64,000 nt of DNA from Robiginitalea sp. SC105 (GTDB taxonomy: Bacteria; Bacteroidota; Bacteroidia; Flavobacteriales; Flavobacteriaceae): contig NZ_JACLZF010000002.1 of NCBI RefSeq assembly GCF_014243345.1, forward strand, positions 558,001 through 622,000. The letters are read 5' to 3'. A program made the position numbers and the translations under genes. How positions within the stretch are numbered: position 1 is the stretch's first letter; every line of letters begins with the position of its first letter. The notes beneath the pieces are model-generated. The model did not search any database. It was not told where the DNA came from and saw only the letters and a program-made list of their open reading frames with translations. Below are positions 52,843 through 61,596 of this stretch, piece by piece.

Positions 52843-53697
52843 ATGGCAAGAACGCGTACCAGAATCAAGAAAACATCCGGTGAAGAGGTTCCGTTTTCCG
52901 AGAAAAAACTACGGCGTTCCCTCTCCCGCAGCGGGGCGGACCCGGCAACCATCGATGAGATTGTCCGTACCCTTTCTGCTGAACTCTACACGGGCATGAC
53001 CACCCGGGAAATCTACAACAGGGCTTTTGCGCTGTTAAAGGGTCACGAAAAATCCTTCGCTGCGCGGTACAAGCTGAAAAAGGCCATTTACGAACTGGGG
53101 CCCACCGGGTTCCCCTTTGAGAAATTCGTGAGTTCGCTCCTGAACTATTCAGGCTACCATACCGTGACCAATCAGGTTTACCAGGGGGCCTGTGTGAAAC
53201 ATGAAATTGACATTGTAGCCCGCAACGGCGGTTCCCTGACGCTGATCGAATGCAAATTCCATTCAGAGGAAGGCAGGAATTGCACGGTCCGCGTCCCGCT
53301 CTACATCAACTCCAGGTACCGGGACGTGGCGGCCGGAAAAACCGTATCTGCCTCCCCGGAGCTGCGGTTGAAACCTGCCTGGGTCGTCACCAACACCCGA
53401 TTTACCTCGGATGCGCTGGCCTATGGCAAATGTGCAGGAATGTATTTGCTGAGCTGGAACCACCCCAGGGGGAATGGCCTCAAAGACCGGATTGACCGGC
53501 ACCGGCTTTATCCGATAACGGTAAGCGTCCTGCTGAGCGCAAGGGAAAAGGAATTCTTATTGAAGCGGGAAGTTGTCCTGGGCCGGCAATTGCTGGAGGC
53601 TCCCTATCTGCTGGACCACCTGGGCGTTTCCCAAAGCCGGAAATCCCGGATCCTGGACGAATTTGAGGTCCTTTGCAACCACAAGAAAAAACCATGA
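52843..53697 (+). CDS. ATP-cone plus Mrr-type nuclease
   Basis: 284 residues. An ATP-cone (about 5-85) with TSGEEVPFSEKKLRRSL and the helical TTREIYNRAFALL, the regulatory domain of ribonucleotide reductases and NrdR that binds ATP or dATP. After a joining segment comes a PD-(D/E)xK nuclease of the Mrr type: HEIDIVARNGG (D123) and LIECKFH (E136, K138). Arg-rich ends suggest nucleic acid binding. The fusion implies that DNA or RNA cleavage is gated by the nucleotide pool. A C-terminal helical domain (about 215-284) is unassigned. Coupled to the next gene by ATGA. Confidence 0.82.
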   Translation: MARTRTRIKKTSGEEVPFSEKKLRRSLSRSGADPATIDEIVRTLSAELYTGMTTREIYNRAFALLKGHEKSFAARYKLKKAIYELGPTGFPFEKFVSSLLNYSGYHTVTNQVYQGACVKHEIDIVARNGGSLTLIECKFHSEEGRNCTVRVPLYINSRYRDVAAGKTVSASPELRLKPAWVVTNTRFTSDALAYGKCAGMYLLSWNHPRGNGLKDRIDRHRLYPITVSVLLSAREKEFLLKREVVLGRQLLEAPYLLDHLGVSQSRKSRILDEFEVLCNHKKKP

Positions 53698-55058
53698 AGG
53701 CAAAATTACAGTTCTGGGGTGCGGCCGGATGCGTTACCGGGTCCAAATACCTGTTGGAATACGACGGGCACAAGGTGCTGGTGGATTGCGGGATGTTCCA
53801 GGGGCTCAAGGCTCTCCGCCTGCTCAACCGGGCAACCTGGCCGTCCGATCCGGCGGGGATTCATGCGGTAGTGCTCACCCATGGGCACCTGGATCACGTC
53901 GGGTTGTTGCCACGCCTGGTAAGGGACGGTTTCAGAGGGGAGATCTACGGGACGACCCCCACCCTGGCAATTGCCCGGATCGTGCTGGAAGACAGTGCCA
54001 AAATACAGGTAGAGGAAGCCGAAAGGGCCCGGGAGGAAGGGTACAGCCGGCATGCGGAGCCCGAGCCCCTCTATACCCCTGAGGATGTGGAGGCCTGCCT
54101 GCGGCTATTCGTGCAAACGGATAAGGACCGGTGGTATTCCCTGCCCCCAAAAGCATGGCGGTTCCGGATGCGGTATAACGGGCATATCCTGGGAGCCTGT
54201 TTTGTAGAAATGGAGTTGGGGGCAACCCGTGCGGTATTCTCCGGCGACATTGGAAGGCCGGCTGACCCGCTCCTGTTCCCGCCGGAACGCCCCCGGCAGG
54301 CAGAGGTGTTGCTGCTGGAGAGCACCTATGGCAACCGACTCCACCCCGGCCTTGATATGGAGGAAGCGCTTGCATCGGAAATCAACGGGACCATTGCAGA
54401 CCGCGGCACCTGTATCATCCCCTGTTTTGCAGTGGAGCGGCTGCAGGTGGTCATGCTCTTGTTGCTAAACCTGCGCCGGCGCAACCGGATTCCCCGCATA
54501 CAGGTTTATGTAGACAGCCCGATGGGTAGCAATGTACTGGAATTGTTCGGCCGTTTCCCCGAATGGCACAAACTGTCCCCAAAGGATTTTCATGCGATGA
54601 AGGCCGAATTCACGTTGATCGAAAGCTACCGGGATACCTGGAATGCGATCGATGACAGTCGTCCCAAGGTGGTCATTGCCGGTAGCGGGATGCTTAGCGG
54701 GGGAAGGGTGCTGGCCTACCTGAGCCAGTTGCTGGACCGTACCGAAACGCGTATCCTCCTGATGGGGTACCAGGCAGAAGGCACCCGGGGGCGCAACCTG
54801 CTGGACGGGGCCCATGAATTGAAAATATTTGGAAAGTACGTGCCGGTTAAAGCAATGGTCCGCCATTATGAGTCCCTTTCCGCCCATGCGGACCAATCCG
54901 AAATCCTCTGGTGGATTTCCGAACTCGAAAAAGCCCCGGACCGCGTCTTTCTGATCCATGGGGAACCCACTGCCCGTGATGCACTCCGGGTAAAACTCCG
55001 GGATACCCGGGGCTGGATTGCGGAGCTTCCGGAAATGAACGAAGAGATTATTCTCTGA
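53694..55058 (+). CDS. MBL-fold metallohydrolase with beta-CASP and RMMBL domains
   Basis: 454 residues. Motif 2 THGHLDHVG at 62-70 gives the HxHxDH zinc ligands, YNGHILGACFVEMELG contains the following His and FSGDIGRPADP the Asp. The beta-CASP region (about 205-330) has ESTYGNRLHPG and VIAGSGMLSGGRVLAYL, and the end ALSAHADQSEILWW and VFLIHGEPTARDAL are the RMMBL His motifs. This is the CPSF73/RNase J-like architecture that cuts RNA. Start at 53694 overlaps the nuclease stop. Confidence 0.92.
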   Translation: MKAKLQFWGAAGCVTGSKYLLEYDGHKVLVDCGMFQGLKALRLLNRATWPSDPAGIHAVVLTHGHLDHVGLLPRLVRDGFRGEIYGTTPTLAIARIVLEDSAKIQVEEAERAREEGYSRHAEPEPLYTPEDVEACLRLFVQTDKDRWYSLPPKAWRFRMRYNGHILGACFVEMELGATRAVFSGDIGRPADPLLFPPERPRQAEVLLLESTYGNRLHPGLDMEEALASEINGTIADRGTCIIPCFAVERLQVVMLLLLNLRRRNRIPRIQVYVDSPMGSNVLELFGRFPEWHKLSPKDFHAMKAEFTLIESYRDTWNAIDDSRPKVVIAGSGMLSGGRVLAYLSQLLDRTETRILLMGYQAEGTRGRNLLDGAHELKIFGKYVPVKAMVRHYESLSAHADQSEILWWISELEKAPDRVFLIHGEPTARDALRVKLRDTRGWIAELPEMNEEIIL

Positions 55059-55162
55059 CCCCTCCTGACAATAATCATCGCCATCCCGGTGTTTTCTCCT
55101 TACCTTATACATCGTATAGCGCGCGTTTCAGTTGCGAGCCGATACCCTGAAAACCCTTTGCC

Positions 55163-55810
55163 ATGAAAACCTGGATATTCCCCCTGCTGATCGGTACCCT
55201 GCTTTTACAGGGTTGCAGTTCCGTCCAACTGGAGGCGGAGTACAAAGACCCGGATACCGTCTTGTTCCATTCCAACAAACTGCTGATTGTAGGAATGACT
55301 GCGGACCGGGAAGTCCGGCAGGAATTTGAAACCCGGTTACAGGAGGTATTCACCGATGCCGGGATTGAAACCTTCCGGAGTATAGACCTGTTCGACGTGG
55401 CTTTTACCGAAACCGAGCAGTCGGAAGAAGAGCTGGACCGGGTAGAGGAACAATTGCTCGACAAGGACTTTGACGCCATCCTGTTTACCAAGGTAGTCGG
55501 ATCGGAAATGCACACATCCCTGGTGCGCAAATTGCGGGAAATCGGTAATACCTACGAAGGTTTCGGCGAAGACTATGTACTCCACCAGGGGATCTACACC
55601 GGGCAGGCAGACTACGACGGGGCAACAGACTACCATACGGAAACCTCCCTCTATTGCATCTGTGTGGGCAAGGAGCGCAGCCTGATCTGGCGAAGTAATG
55701 TGCTGATCTCCAACCCGCGGAACCCGGATCGTGCGATCCGGGATTATATCCGCCTGATCCGGGGCGAATTGAAGAAAAACCACCTCCTGCTGGGCACGGA
55801 TATCTTCTGA
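55163..55810 (+). CDS. Lipoprotein of unknown function
   Basis: 215 residues with a lipoprotein signal, LLLQGCSSVQLEAE. The mature protein is alpha/beta: KLLIVGMTADREVRQEFETR, then an acidic helix (TETEQSEEELDRVEEQLL), then SLIWRSNVLISNP near the end. The first part is like outer-membrane-associated lipoproteins with a DUF4136-like fold, but no clear match. It lies 104 bases after the metallohydrolase on the same strand and may belong to that operon. Confidence 0.65.
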   Translation: MKTWIFPLLIGTLLLQGCSSVQLEAEYKDPDTVLFHSNKLLIVGMTADREVRQEFETRLQEVFTDAGIETFRSIDLFDVAFTETEQSEEELDRVEEQLLDKDFDAILFTKVVGSEMHTSLVRKLREIGNTYEGFGEDYVLHQGIYTGQADYDGATDYHTETSLYCICVGKERSLIWRSNVLISNPRNPDRAIRDYIRLIRGELKKNHLLLGTDIF

Positions 55811-55815
55811 GGCTT

Positions 55816-57216
55816 TCAAAGCACCGGGCTGAGCACCCTTGCAGCGCCTTCCGCCAGTTGGTGCAGCCAGGGCCGCTGCCGGAACGACTCGTAGTCCAGC
55901 TGCAGGCTTTGCCGGCTGTCCGAAAGGAAGTCCTCCTTCAGGCTGATCGCTATTTCGGGGTCGTACAGAACGGCATTCACCTCATAGTTGTGCTGGAAAC
56001 TCCGGTTGTCCATGTTCGCGGTGCCCACAGTGGCGATCCGGTCGTCCACCGTAATGACCTTGCTGTGCAAAAAGCCTTTTGGGTAGAGGTAAATCCGGAT
56101 GCCGGATTTCAGGAACCGGTGGAAATAGGAGCGGATACACCAGGTCACCAACCGGCTGTCGGCCCTGGCAGACAGCAGTATCCGTACATCCACCCCGCCA
56201 AGGGCAGCGGTTTGCAGGGCCAGTTGGATGGCCTGGCTCGGAATCAGGTAGGGGTTGGTGATATAGATGTGGTGGCGGGCGTTGTTGATCAACAGGAAAA
56301 ACAATTGTTCCATCAGGGGGAAATCGTCGTCGGGCCCGGTTGCCAATATCTGGGCGGGGCTACTTCCCGAAAGTTCGGGGGGCAAGGCAGCCGGGTCGGG
56401 CAGGGGCAGGTGCTGCCCGGTTACCAGCTCCCAGTCGTTCAGGAACACCGTGTCCAGGTGGGCGGCAGCCGGGCCCTGCAACATCAGGTTCATGTCGTGC
56501 CACATGCCCAGGTTCTGGTCCCCCTTCAGGTATTTATCCGAGATGTTGATGCCGCCCGTAAAAGCGGTCTTGCCATCCACAACAATAATTTTCCGGTGGT
56601 TGCGGTAATTCAGGGAACTCAGGAATTTACCAAAGCGAAACGGCAGGAAGGCATGGGGTTCGATTCCCGCCTCCCGCAATCGCTTCAGATAGGGTTTGCT
56701 CAGGGAAAAACTGCCAATGCTGTCGTACAGCAGGCGGACCTCCACCCCCTGGGCCTCTTTTCTGGTAAAGAGTTCCAGCAGCCGATCGGCCAGTTCCCCC
56801 TCTTCAAAGATATAGTACTGGACATGGATGGTTTCCCGTGCGGTTTCCAGGGCTTTAAAAATCCGCTCAAAGGTGATTTGCCCGTCTTTCAGCAATTCCG
56901 CCCGGTTGTGCAGGGTAAGCGGAAAATCCGTGTTGATCCCGATGATCCGGCGAATCATCTCGGAGGGACCGCCTCCCGGCCACTTTTCGGAGTCTGCAGG
57001 ACCCGGGACAGGGGTTCGTCGATGCTGGCTGTACACCTTGAATTTTCGCCGGTTGCGGCCCACCAGGAGGTACAGCAGCATGCCCCCGACGGGTATGGTG
57101 AAAATAGCCAGGAGCCATGCAAGGGTTTTCGACGGACGCACGCCGTTGAGCAGCAGGCTTACCACGATGGTCAGGGCGAGCAGGATGTAACCTGCAATCA
57201 GGACGATATACCACAC
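55816..57216 (-). CDS. cls: Cardiolipin synthase
   Basis: 466 residues with two N-terminal transmembrane helices and two phospholipase-D motifs HxKx4D: HRKIIVVDGKTAFTGG and HSKVITVDDRIATVG, each followed by N/D-type residues. It joins two phosphatidylglycerols into cardiolipin at the inner membrane. Length and arrangement match ClsA. Convergent with the lipoprotein, five bases apart; 23 bases behind tonB. Confidence 0.93.
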   Translation of the reverse strand: MWYIVLIAGYILLALTIVVSLLLNGVRPSKTLAWLLAIFTIPVGGMLLYLLVGRNRRKFKVYSQHRRTPVPGPADSEKWPGGGPSEMIRRIIGINTDFPLTLHNRAELLKDGQITFERIFKALETARETIHVQYYIFEEGELADRLLELFTRKEAQGVEVRLLYDSIGSFSLSKPYLKRLREAGIEPHAFLPFRFGKFLSSLNYRNHRKIIVVDGKTAFTGGINISDKYLKGDQNLGMWHDMNLMLQGPAAAHLDTVFLNDWELVTGQHLPLPDPAALPPELSGSSPAQILATGPDDDFPLMEQLFFLLINNARHHIYITNPYLIPSQAIQLALQTAALGGVDVRILLSARADSRLVTWCIRSYFHRFLKSGIRIYLYPKGFLHSKVITVDDRIATVGTANMDNRSFQHNYEVNAVLYDPEIAISLKEDFLSDSRQSLQLDYESFRQRPWLHQLAEGAARVLSPVL

Positions 57217-57239
57217 AGGCGATAGGGTTTCCCCCTAAA

Positions 57240-57962
57240 TTACATCAATTTAAAATTGATGGGAATGCTATAGGGAACCTTGACGTTCCGGTTGCGCTGC
57301 CTGCCCGGTTTCATTTTTGGCAGGGCAGCTATAATGCGCCTGGCCTCTTTCTCCAACAGGTGGTCGGGTCCCCGGGCCACGATATCGGTGACCTGTCCGT
57401 CGGAACCGATTGAGAAGAGTACATACACCCTGCCCTCGAGGCCCAGCTCAAGGGCGGTTTTGGGATAGGTGAATTCGTCGGCCACAAATTCCTGGATTTT
57501 TTGCTGGAAGCAGGCCCGTTGTTCTGCCTTGGGGACGTTTTCACAGCCGGGGAAAACAGGGACCTCCTCGATCACGGCAAAGGGGACGATGATTTCCTCC
57601 TCCTCTTCGACCACTTCGATGTCGGAAGCCTCCAGTTCCACATCGGCCACTACGGTTTCCTGGGTCATTTCCGTACTCTCGATGACGGTTTCCTCAATTT
57701 CCTCGGTATTCTCTACCACCTCGATCACTTCGGGTGCTGCCGGGGGGGGAGGGGGGGGAGCAGTCCGGATTTGTTCTGTCTGGGGGACGTCCTCCTGGAG
57801 GTTGTCCAGGCTCACCAGTTCTATCAGTTGTTCCTGGGGATCATCGTAGCTCTTGTATTCCAGGGCCCTCCAGGTGATGAAGAGCACAATGGTCAGACCT
57901 ATCACGAAAAACAGACCGCGGTCCCGGTCGAGGTCGGCGCTTGGATTTTTCTTGACTTGCAT
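57240..57962 (-). CDS. tonB: TonB energy transducer
   Basis: 240 residues. A transmembrane helix (about 13-31) leads to a short proline stretch (RTAPPPPPPAAPEV) and a long acidic Glu/Val/Thr spacer (VENTEEIEETVIESTEMTQE). The C-terminal TonB domain (about 155-240) has GRVYVLFSIGSDGQVTDI and PGRQRNRNVKVPYSIPINF. It links the proton-motive force to outer-membrane TonB-dependent receptors. No exbB/exbD in the window. Confidence 0.92.
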   Translation of the reverse strand: MQVKKNPSADLDRDRGLFFVIGLTIVLFITWRALEYKSYDDPQEQLIELVSLDNLQEDVPQTEQIRTAPPPPPPAAPEVIEVVENTEEIEETVIESTEMTQETVVADVELEASDIEVVEEEEEIIVPFAVIEEVPVFPGCENVPKAEQRACFQQKIQEFVADEFTYPKTALELGLEGRVYVLFSIGSDGQVTDIVARGPDHLLEKEARRIIAALPKMKPGRQRNRNVKVPYSIPINFKLM

Positions 57963-58086
57963 GGCTAAACGTTTTTATACCATTAAGTTACAAGCATCCT
58001 GCACACAAAAACATGATATTCATCAGGTTGGGGAACGCCTGGGGGGAATGGAAGTCGGGGCCGCTGGCGCAGCCATGGAGTGGGCA

Positions 58087-58590
58087 CTAATCGAAATGGG
58101 CGCGGAAGCGGCCATCGGCCAGGGTAACTTCCTCTTTGCTGACCGATGAAGTCACATGGGCGATAAAGGTACCCTCCACATACTGGTCGGAAACGTGAAA
58201 GATGATGATGCGGCCTTCGTGGGCAAAGTCGGTTTCCACCCCCTCCCGTCCCGTGGAAAAGGCTACCCGGTATTCGGTAGGCTTCCCGTCCAGGGCTACC
58301 TCATGCGCCCCTTTGGTCACATTTAGGGGCAGGTAGAGCGTTATCGGCGTGTTTTCCGGGTAGATCCGGGCAGAGTTGGCTTCCGGGTAGATGCGCGCTG
58401 TACCATTGGAATTGCTTTTGTCGGCGTAACGGCTTGTGGTGAGGTTCTCGAAAAAGTACTCCGTCCCGTCAATGGTGAATCGGATAAACGTCTCCTGATC
58501 CGGGTACCCGGTATCGGGTTTGGAGCAGGATTGGATCAGCAGGGAGCCAACTAAAGCCAGTGTTGCGAAAATTCGGATACGCGACTTCAT
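58087..58590 (-). CDS. Lipoprotein with repeated RIYPE segment
   Basis: 167 residues from ATG 58590, with signal FATLALVGSLLIQSCSKP and lipobox Cys. Mature part is beta-rich. TARIYPEANSARIYPENT has two copies of RIYPE nine residues apart, a small internal duplication. C-terminus runs EVALDGKPTEYRVAF and QYVEGTFIAHVTSS. No known family. An in-frame ATG at 58620 would add ten residues. Confidence 0.6.
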   Translation of the reverse strand: MKSRIRIFATLALVGSLLIQSCSKPDTGYPDQETFIRFTIDGTEYFFENLTTSRYADKSNSNGTARIYPEANSARIYPENTPITLYLPLNVTKGAHEVALDGKPTEYRVAFSTGREGVETDFAHEGRIIIFHVSDQYVEGTFIAHVTSSVSKEEVTLADGRFRAHFD

Positions 58591-58849
58591 AAAGACTACA
58601 TAATAAGTAGGAAAATACAACGATTTAAAACAAATGAATCGTATATGAAATGCAGATTTATTCGATGAAATGCACTACCGGGACGGTTTCGCAGCCAAAC
58701 CCTGTCAAAAATTCTCAGGTGCCGGCACAATCTTGAAATCCTTTATCAGTCGTCGCACTGGGCAAGTCCCCCCAGGATTTGTCAACAGAATGGGTCCCTG
58801 TATCTTATGGGAATGTACTATCTTTCTGAAAACCTTCAAACTTTAAATC
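58591..58849. other. Intergenic stretch
   Basis: About 259 bases between two divergent genes. TATCTTTC near 58820 resembles a -7 element for the NIPSNAP gene, with a poor -33. No RNA gene or other signal recognised. Confidence 0.5.
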
Positions 58850-59596
58850 ATGCGCAGACTGACCCTATGGATTTTCGCCCTGTTGACATGTTCCGGATCC
58901 CTTTTGGCCCAGCAGCAGGTCTATGAATTCCGCACCTACGAGCTCGAATTTTTCCGTCCCGCCGATGTGCTCCACAAATATTTTGAAAATGCGCTCATCC
59001 CGGCCCTGAACCGGCAGGGAATCCGCAATATCGGGGCCTTTGAAGAGACCGGGGAGGCGTTGCCGAAAAAGGTATACCTCCTGATTGCCTATGACGATAT
59101 ACAGGCGTTCCAGGGTTCCAAAACCGCTTTGCTGGAGGATGCCCAATACCTTGCGGACGCCGAAGGCTACCTGACGGCTGACCCCCAATCCATGCCCTAC
59201 AAGCGGTATTCCACCAACCTGATCCAATCCACTACCGGTTTTCCGGTTCTGACGGCACCGGAAGGGGAGGCGGGGTTGTTTGAACTGCGGATCTACGAGA
59301 GTTACAACGAGGATGCCCTGAGGCGCAAGGTTAAGATGTTCAACGAAAGCGAATTCGGGATTTTCAAGGACGTGGGCCTGCCGGTGGTCTTTTTCGGATC
59401 CAATATCGCCGGGGAACAAATGCCCTGCCTGACCTATATGCTGGCCTTTAAGGACAAGGCAGACCATGCGGCGGCATGGGCGCGTTTCGGTCCCCACCCT
59501 GAATGGCAGCGGATCACCAAACTCGAGGAGTACTTTAATGCGATGGACGATATTACCAGGGTGTTCCTGAAGCCGCTTCCGTATTCCCAGTTATAG
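58850..59596 (+). CDS. Secreted NIPSNAP family protein
   Basis: 248 residues with a signal peptide (RLTLWIFALLTCSGSLLA). Two ferredoxin-like NIPSNAP domains: QQVYEFRTYELEFFRPADVL with NALIPALNRQGIRNIGAFEE, and GLFELRIYESYNEDALRRKV with GHPE-type end RFGPHPEWQRITKLEEY. Family function is unknown; members may bind lipids or small molecules. Own transcription unit. Confidence 0.88.
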   Translation: MRRLTLWIFALLTCSGSLLAQQQVYEFRTYELEFFRPADVLHKYFENALIPALNRQGIRNIGAFEETGEALPKKVYLLIAYDDIQAFQGSKTALLEDAQYLADAEGYLTADPQSMPYKRYSTNLIQSTTGFPVLTAPEGEAGLFELRIYESYNEDALRRKVKMFNESEFGIFKDVGLPVVFFGSNIAGEQMPCLTYMLAFKDKADHAAAWARFGPHPEWQRITKLEEYFNAMDDITRVFLKPLPYSQL

Positions 59597-59701
59597 TCCG
59601 TCCTGTCCCGGATCGGGAACTTTCCGCGAAGGTCCAGGCATGAAAAATGCTATACGGGCCGGTTAGCCGGAGCCTAATCTGCCTAATGGGGCGTGACTGG
59701 T

Positions 59702-60550
59702 CTAATCCAGCTGGCCGTATTGTTGGAGATGGCCCAGCACGGCTGCTTCCACCTCCCCGTAATTCCCCTGCACAAGCCAGTGCCCGCCGTCCAGGGGCAG
59801 GAAGGTGTAATCCCCTTTCATGTACCCGGCGTTCGATTCGGCGGCAAAGGCCCCGATGGCAACGTCTTTTTTCCCCCAGATAAACAGGGTGGGGACGGTA
59901 ATATCCCCCAGGGGCTCGTTCTTGCCCCGCCCGATGTTTGCCCGGTAGTAATTGAGGGCGGCAGTCAGGCTTTCCCGCCTGCGGAAGACGCTGAGGTAGT
60001 TTTCGACCTCCTCGGGAGCACTTCGTTTCCAAAGCTGCCTGAATTTCCGGAAATCCTTTTTGCGGATCATCATTTCCGGCACCCAGGGCATCAGGAACCA
60101 CCTGATATACCCACTTCTTTTCTTTTGATCCGGGTCCTGCCGGAATGCCTTGCTGAAGGCGCGGTTGTGGGGTACGGACAGGGCGGTCCAGCTCAGGATC
60201 CTGTCCGGGTGGTGGCCGGTAACATGCCAGCCGATGGCCGCGCCCCAGTCGTGGCCAATAAGGTGGAACTTCTCACGTCCAAAAGCAACTGCGATATCCA
60301 GGACGTCCTGCCGGAGGTTCCCGATCCTGTAGGCGCTGACCCCTTTCGGGCAGGCATTCGGGCTGTAACCCCGCATATTGGGGGCGATACAGTAGTAGCC
60401 CCGGGAAACCAAAGCCGCCATAAGCCGTCGCCACATAAAAGAGGTTTCCGGGAAACCGTGGAGCAGCAGTACTGCCTCGTGGTCCGGGTCCCCGGCCACC
60501 AGGCAATCGAACTGGAGGTCTTTGACGGTGATTTGCCGGGTATTGATCAT
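59702..60550 (-). CDS. Alpha/beta hydrolase, epoxide hydrolase/haloalkane dehalogenase-like
   Basis: 282 residues with HGFPETSFMWRRLMAALV as oxyanion loop, RGYSPNACPKGVSAY, and the nucleophile elbow LIGHDWGAAIGWHV, whose Asp places it with epoxide hydrolases and dehalogenases. The catalytic His is in LDGGHWLVQ near the end. Substrate unknown; no signal peptide. Confidence 0.9.
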   Translation of the reverse strand: MINTRQITVKDLQFDCLVAGDPDHEAVLLLHGFPETSFMWRRLMAALVSRGYYCIAPNMRGYSPNACPKGVSAYRIGNLRQDVLDIAVAFGREKFHLIGHDWGAAIGWHVTGHHPDRILSWTALSVPHNRAFSKAFRQDPDQKKRSGYIRWFLMPWVPEMMIRKKDFRKFRQLWKRSAPEEVENYLSVFRRRESLTAALNYYRANIGRGKNEPLGDITVPTLFIWGKKDVAIGAFAAESNAGYMKGDYTFLPLDGGHWLVQGNYGEVEAAVLGHLQQYGQLD

Positions 60551-60595
60551 CTTTCCTTTTTTTGTCTAATCCATATTCCTCTGGGAGTCCGGGTT

Positions 60596-61522
60596 TCAGC
60601 GTTCGCCATTCCCGGTTTTTCCTTCCCCCATCTGCACCGTGGGGATACGGATGATTTCCACGGTGGAAGACGCCAACACCACCTTCCCGTTCGTCTTTTC
60701 GATGGCCTCCCCGATCAGGCTGTTGAGCAGGTGCTTGGTATACCGCCGTTTTTTGTAATCCACTATGTAACGGAGGTTAAACCGGATCCAGTTGTCGGTC
60801 AGTGTCAGGGCCAGGGCAGGCTCCACCAGGGCATCCTCGATATAATAACGGTTGACTACCGTCTTCCATTGGGCAATGGAGCTGTTGACATATTCGGACA
60901 ACTGTTCCGAGGCAATGCGGATGATGATTTCCTTGGCGAGTTCGATATCCGAGCCATAGCGGATGGGCAGGTCAAATTCGTCCCAGATAAAGGGAAAGTC
61001 CCTGGAGTAGTTGTATATGGGGCCCTTGAAAACAAAGGCATTGCTCAGCTTGACGATCCGGCCGCTGTAGTTGTCGCTGCTTACCCATTCCCCAATCTCC
61101 ATCATGGTGGTGTAGATGCTGTCGATATCGATCACATCCCCTTTGATGCCCGCTATTTGGATGCGGTCCCCGGGCTGATAAACCTTTACAAAAAAAATGT
61201 AGAAGGAGCCGGCGATGCTCAGGATGAGTTCCTGCAGCGTAATGGTGATTCCGGCGGTAAGGAGGCCAATGGCCAGGGTAAAGTCCTTTATATTCCCTGT
61301 AAAATAGGAGATGCCCAGCAGGAGGATGACGATGTAGCCGATAACCTCGACGCCCTTCTGGGACTTGTAGCGGACGGATGTGTTGGGCAGGTTTTTTCGC
61401 AGGAACCGCCTCAGCAGGCCCATGGCGATCACGATGAGGATGACCCAGACGACAAACCGCAGGACTGCGGTTGCTATGGGATGTGCCTCCGTCCATTCCC
61501 GGAATAGGTCGATTATTTCCAT
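60596..61522 (-). CDS. Mechanosensitive ion channel, MscS family
   Basis: 308 residues with three N-terminal transmembrane helices, the last rich in Gly/Ala as in MscS TM3 (AGITITLQELILSIAGSFY), then the beta domain VYQPGDRIQIAGIKGDVIDI and a C-terminal alpha/beta vestibule. A pressure-relief valve in the inner membrane. No other channel genes nearby. Confidence 0.9.
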   Translation of the reverse strand: MEIIDLFREWTEAHPIATAVLRFVVWVILIVIAMGLLRRFLRKNLPNTSVRYKSQKGVEVIGYIVILLLGISYFTGNIKDFTLAIGLLTAGITITLQELILSIAGSFYIFFVKVYQPGDRIQIAGIKGDVIDIDSIYTTMMEIGEWVSSDNYSGRIVKLSNAFVFKGPIYNYSRDFPFIWDEFDLPIRYGSDIELAKEIIIRIASEQLSEYVNSSIAQWKTVVNRYYIEDALVEPALALTLTDNWIRFNLRYIVDYKKRRYTKHLLNSLIGEAIEKTNGKVVLASSTVEIIRIPTVQMGEGKTGNGER

Positions 61523-61596
61523 GCAGTGCCCTGGGGTGATATGGTTTGACCTTCAATTTAGGGAAAATTCTTCAGGGACGGGTCCGGGCCGCGGAC

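Noticed and set aside
59693-61507. Open plus-strand frame of 604 codons
   Set aside because: Antisense to the alpha/beta hydrolase and mechanosensitive channel with clear motifs; no domain recognised.
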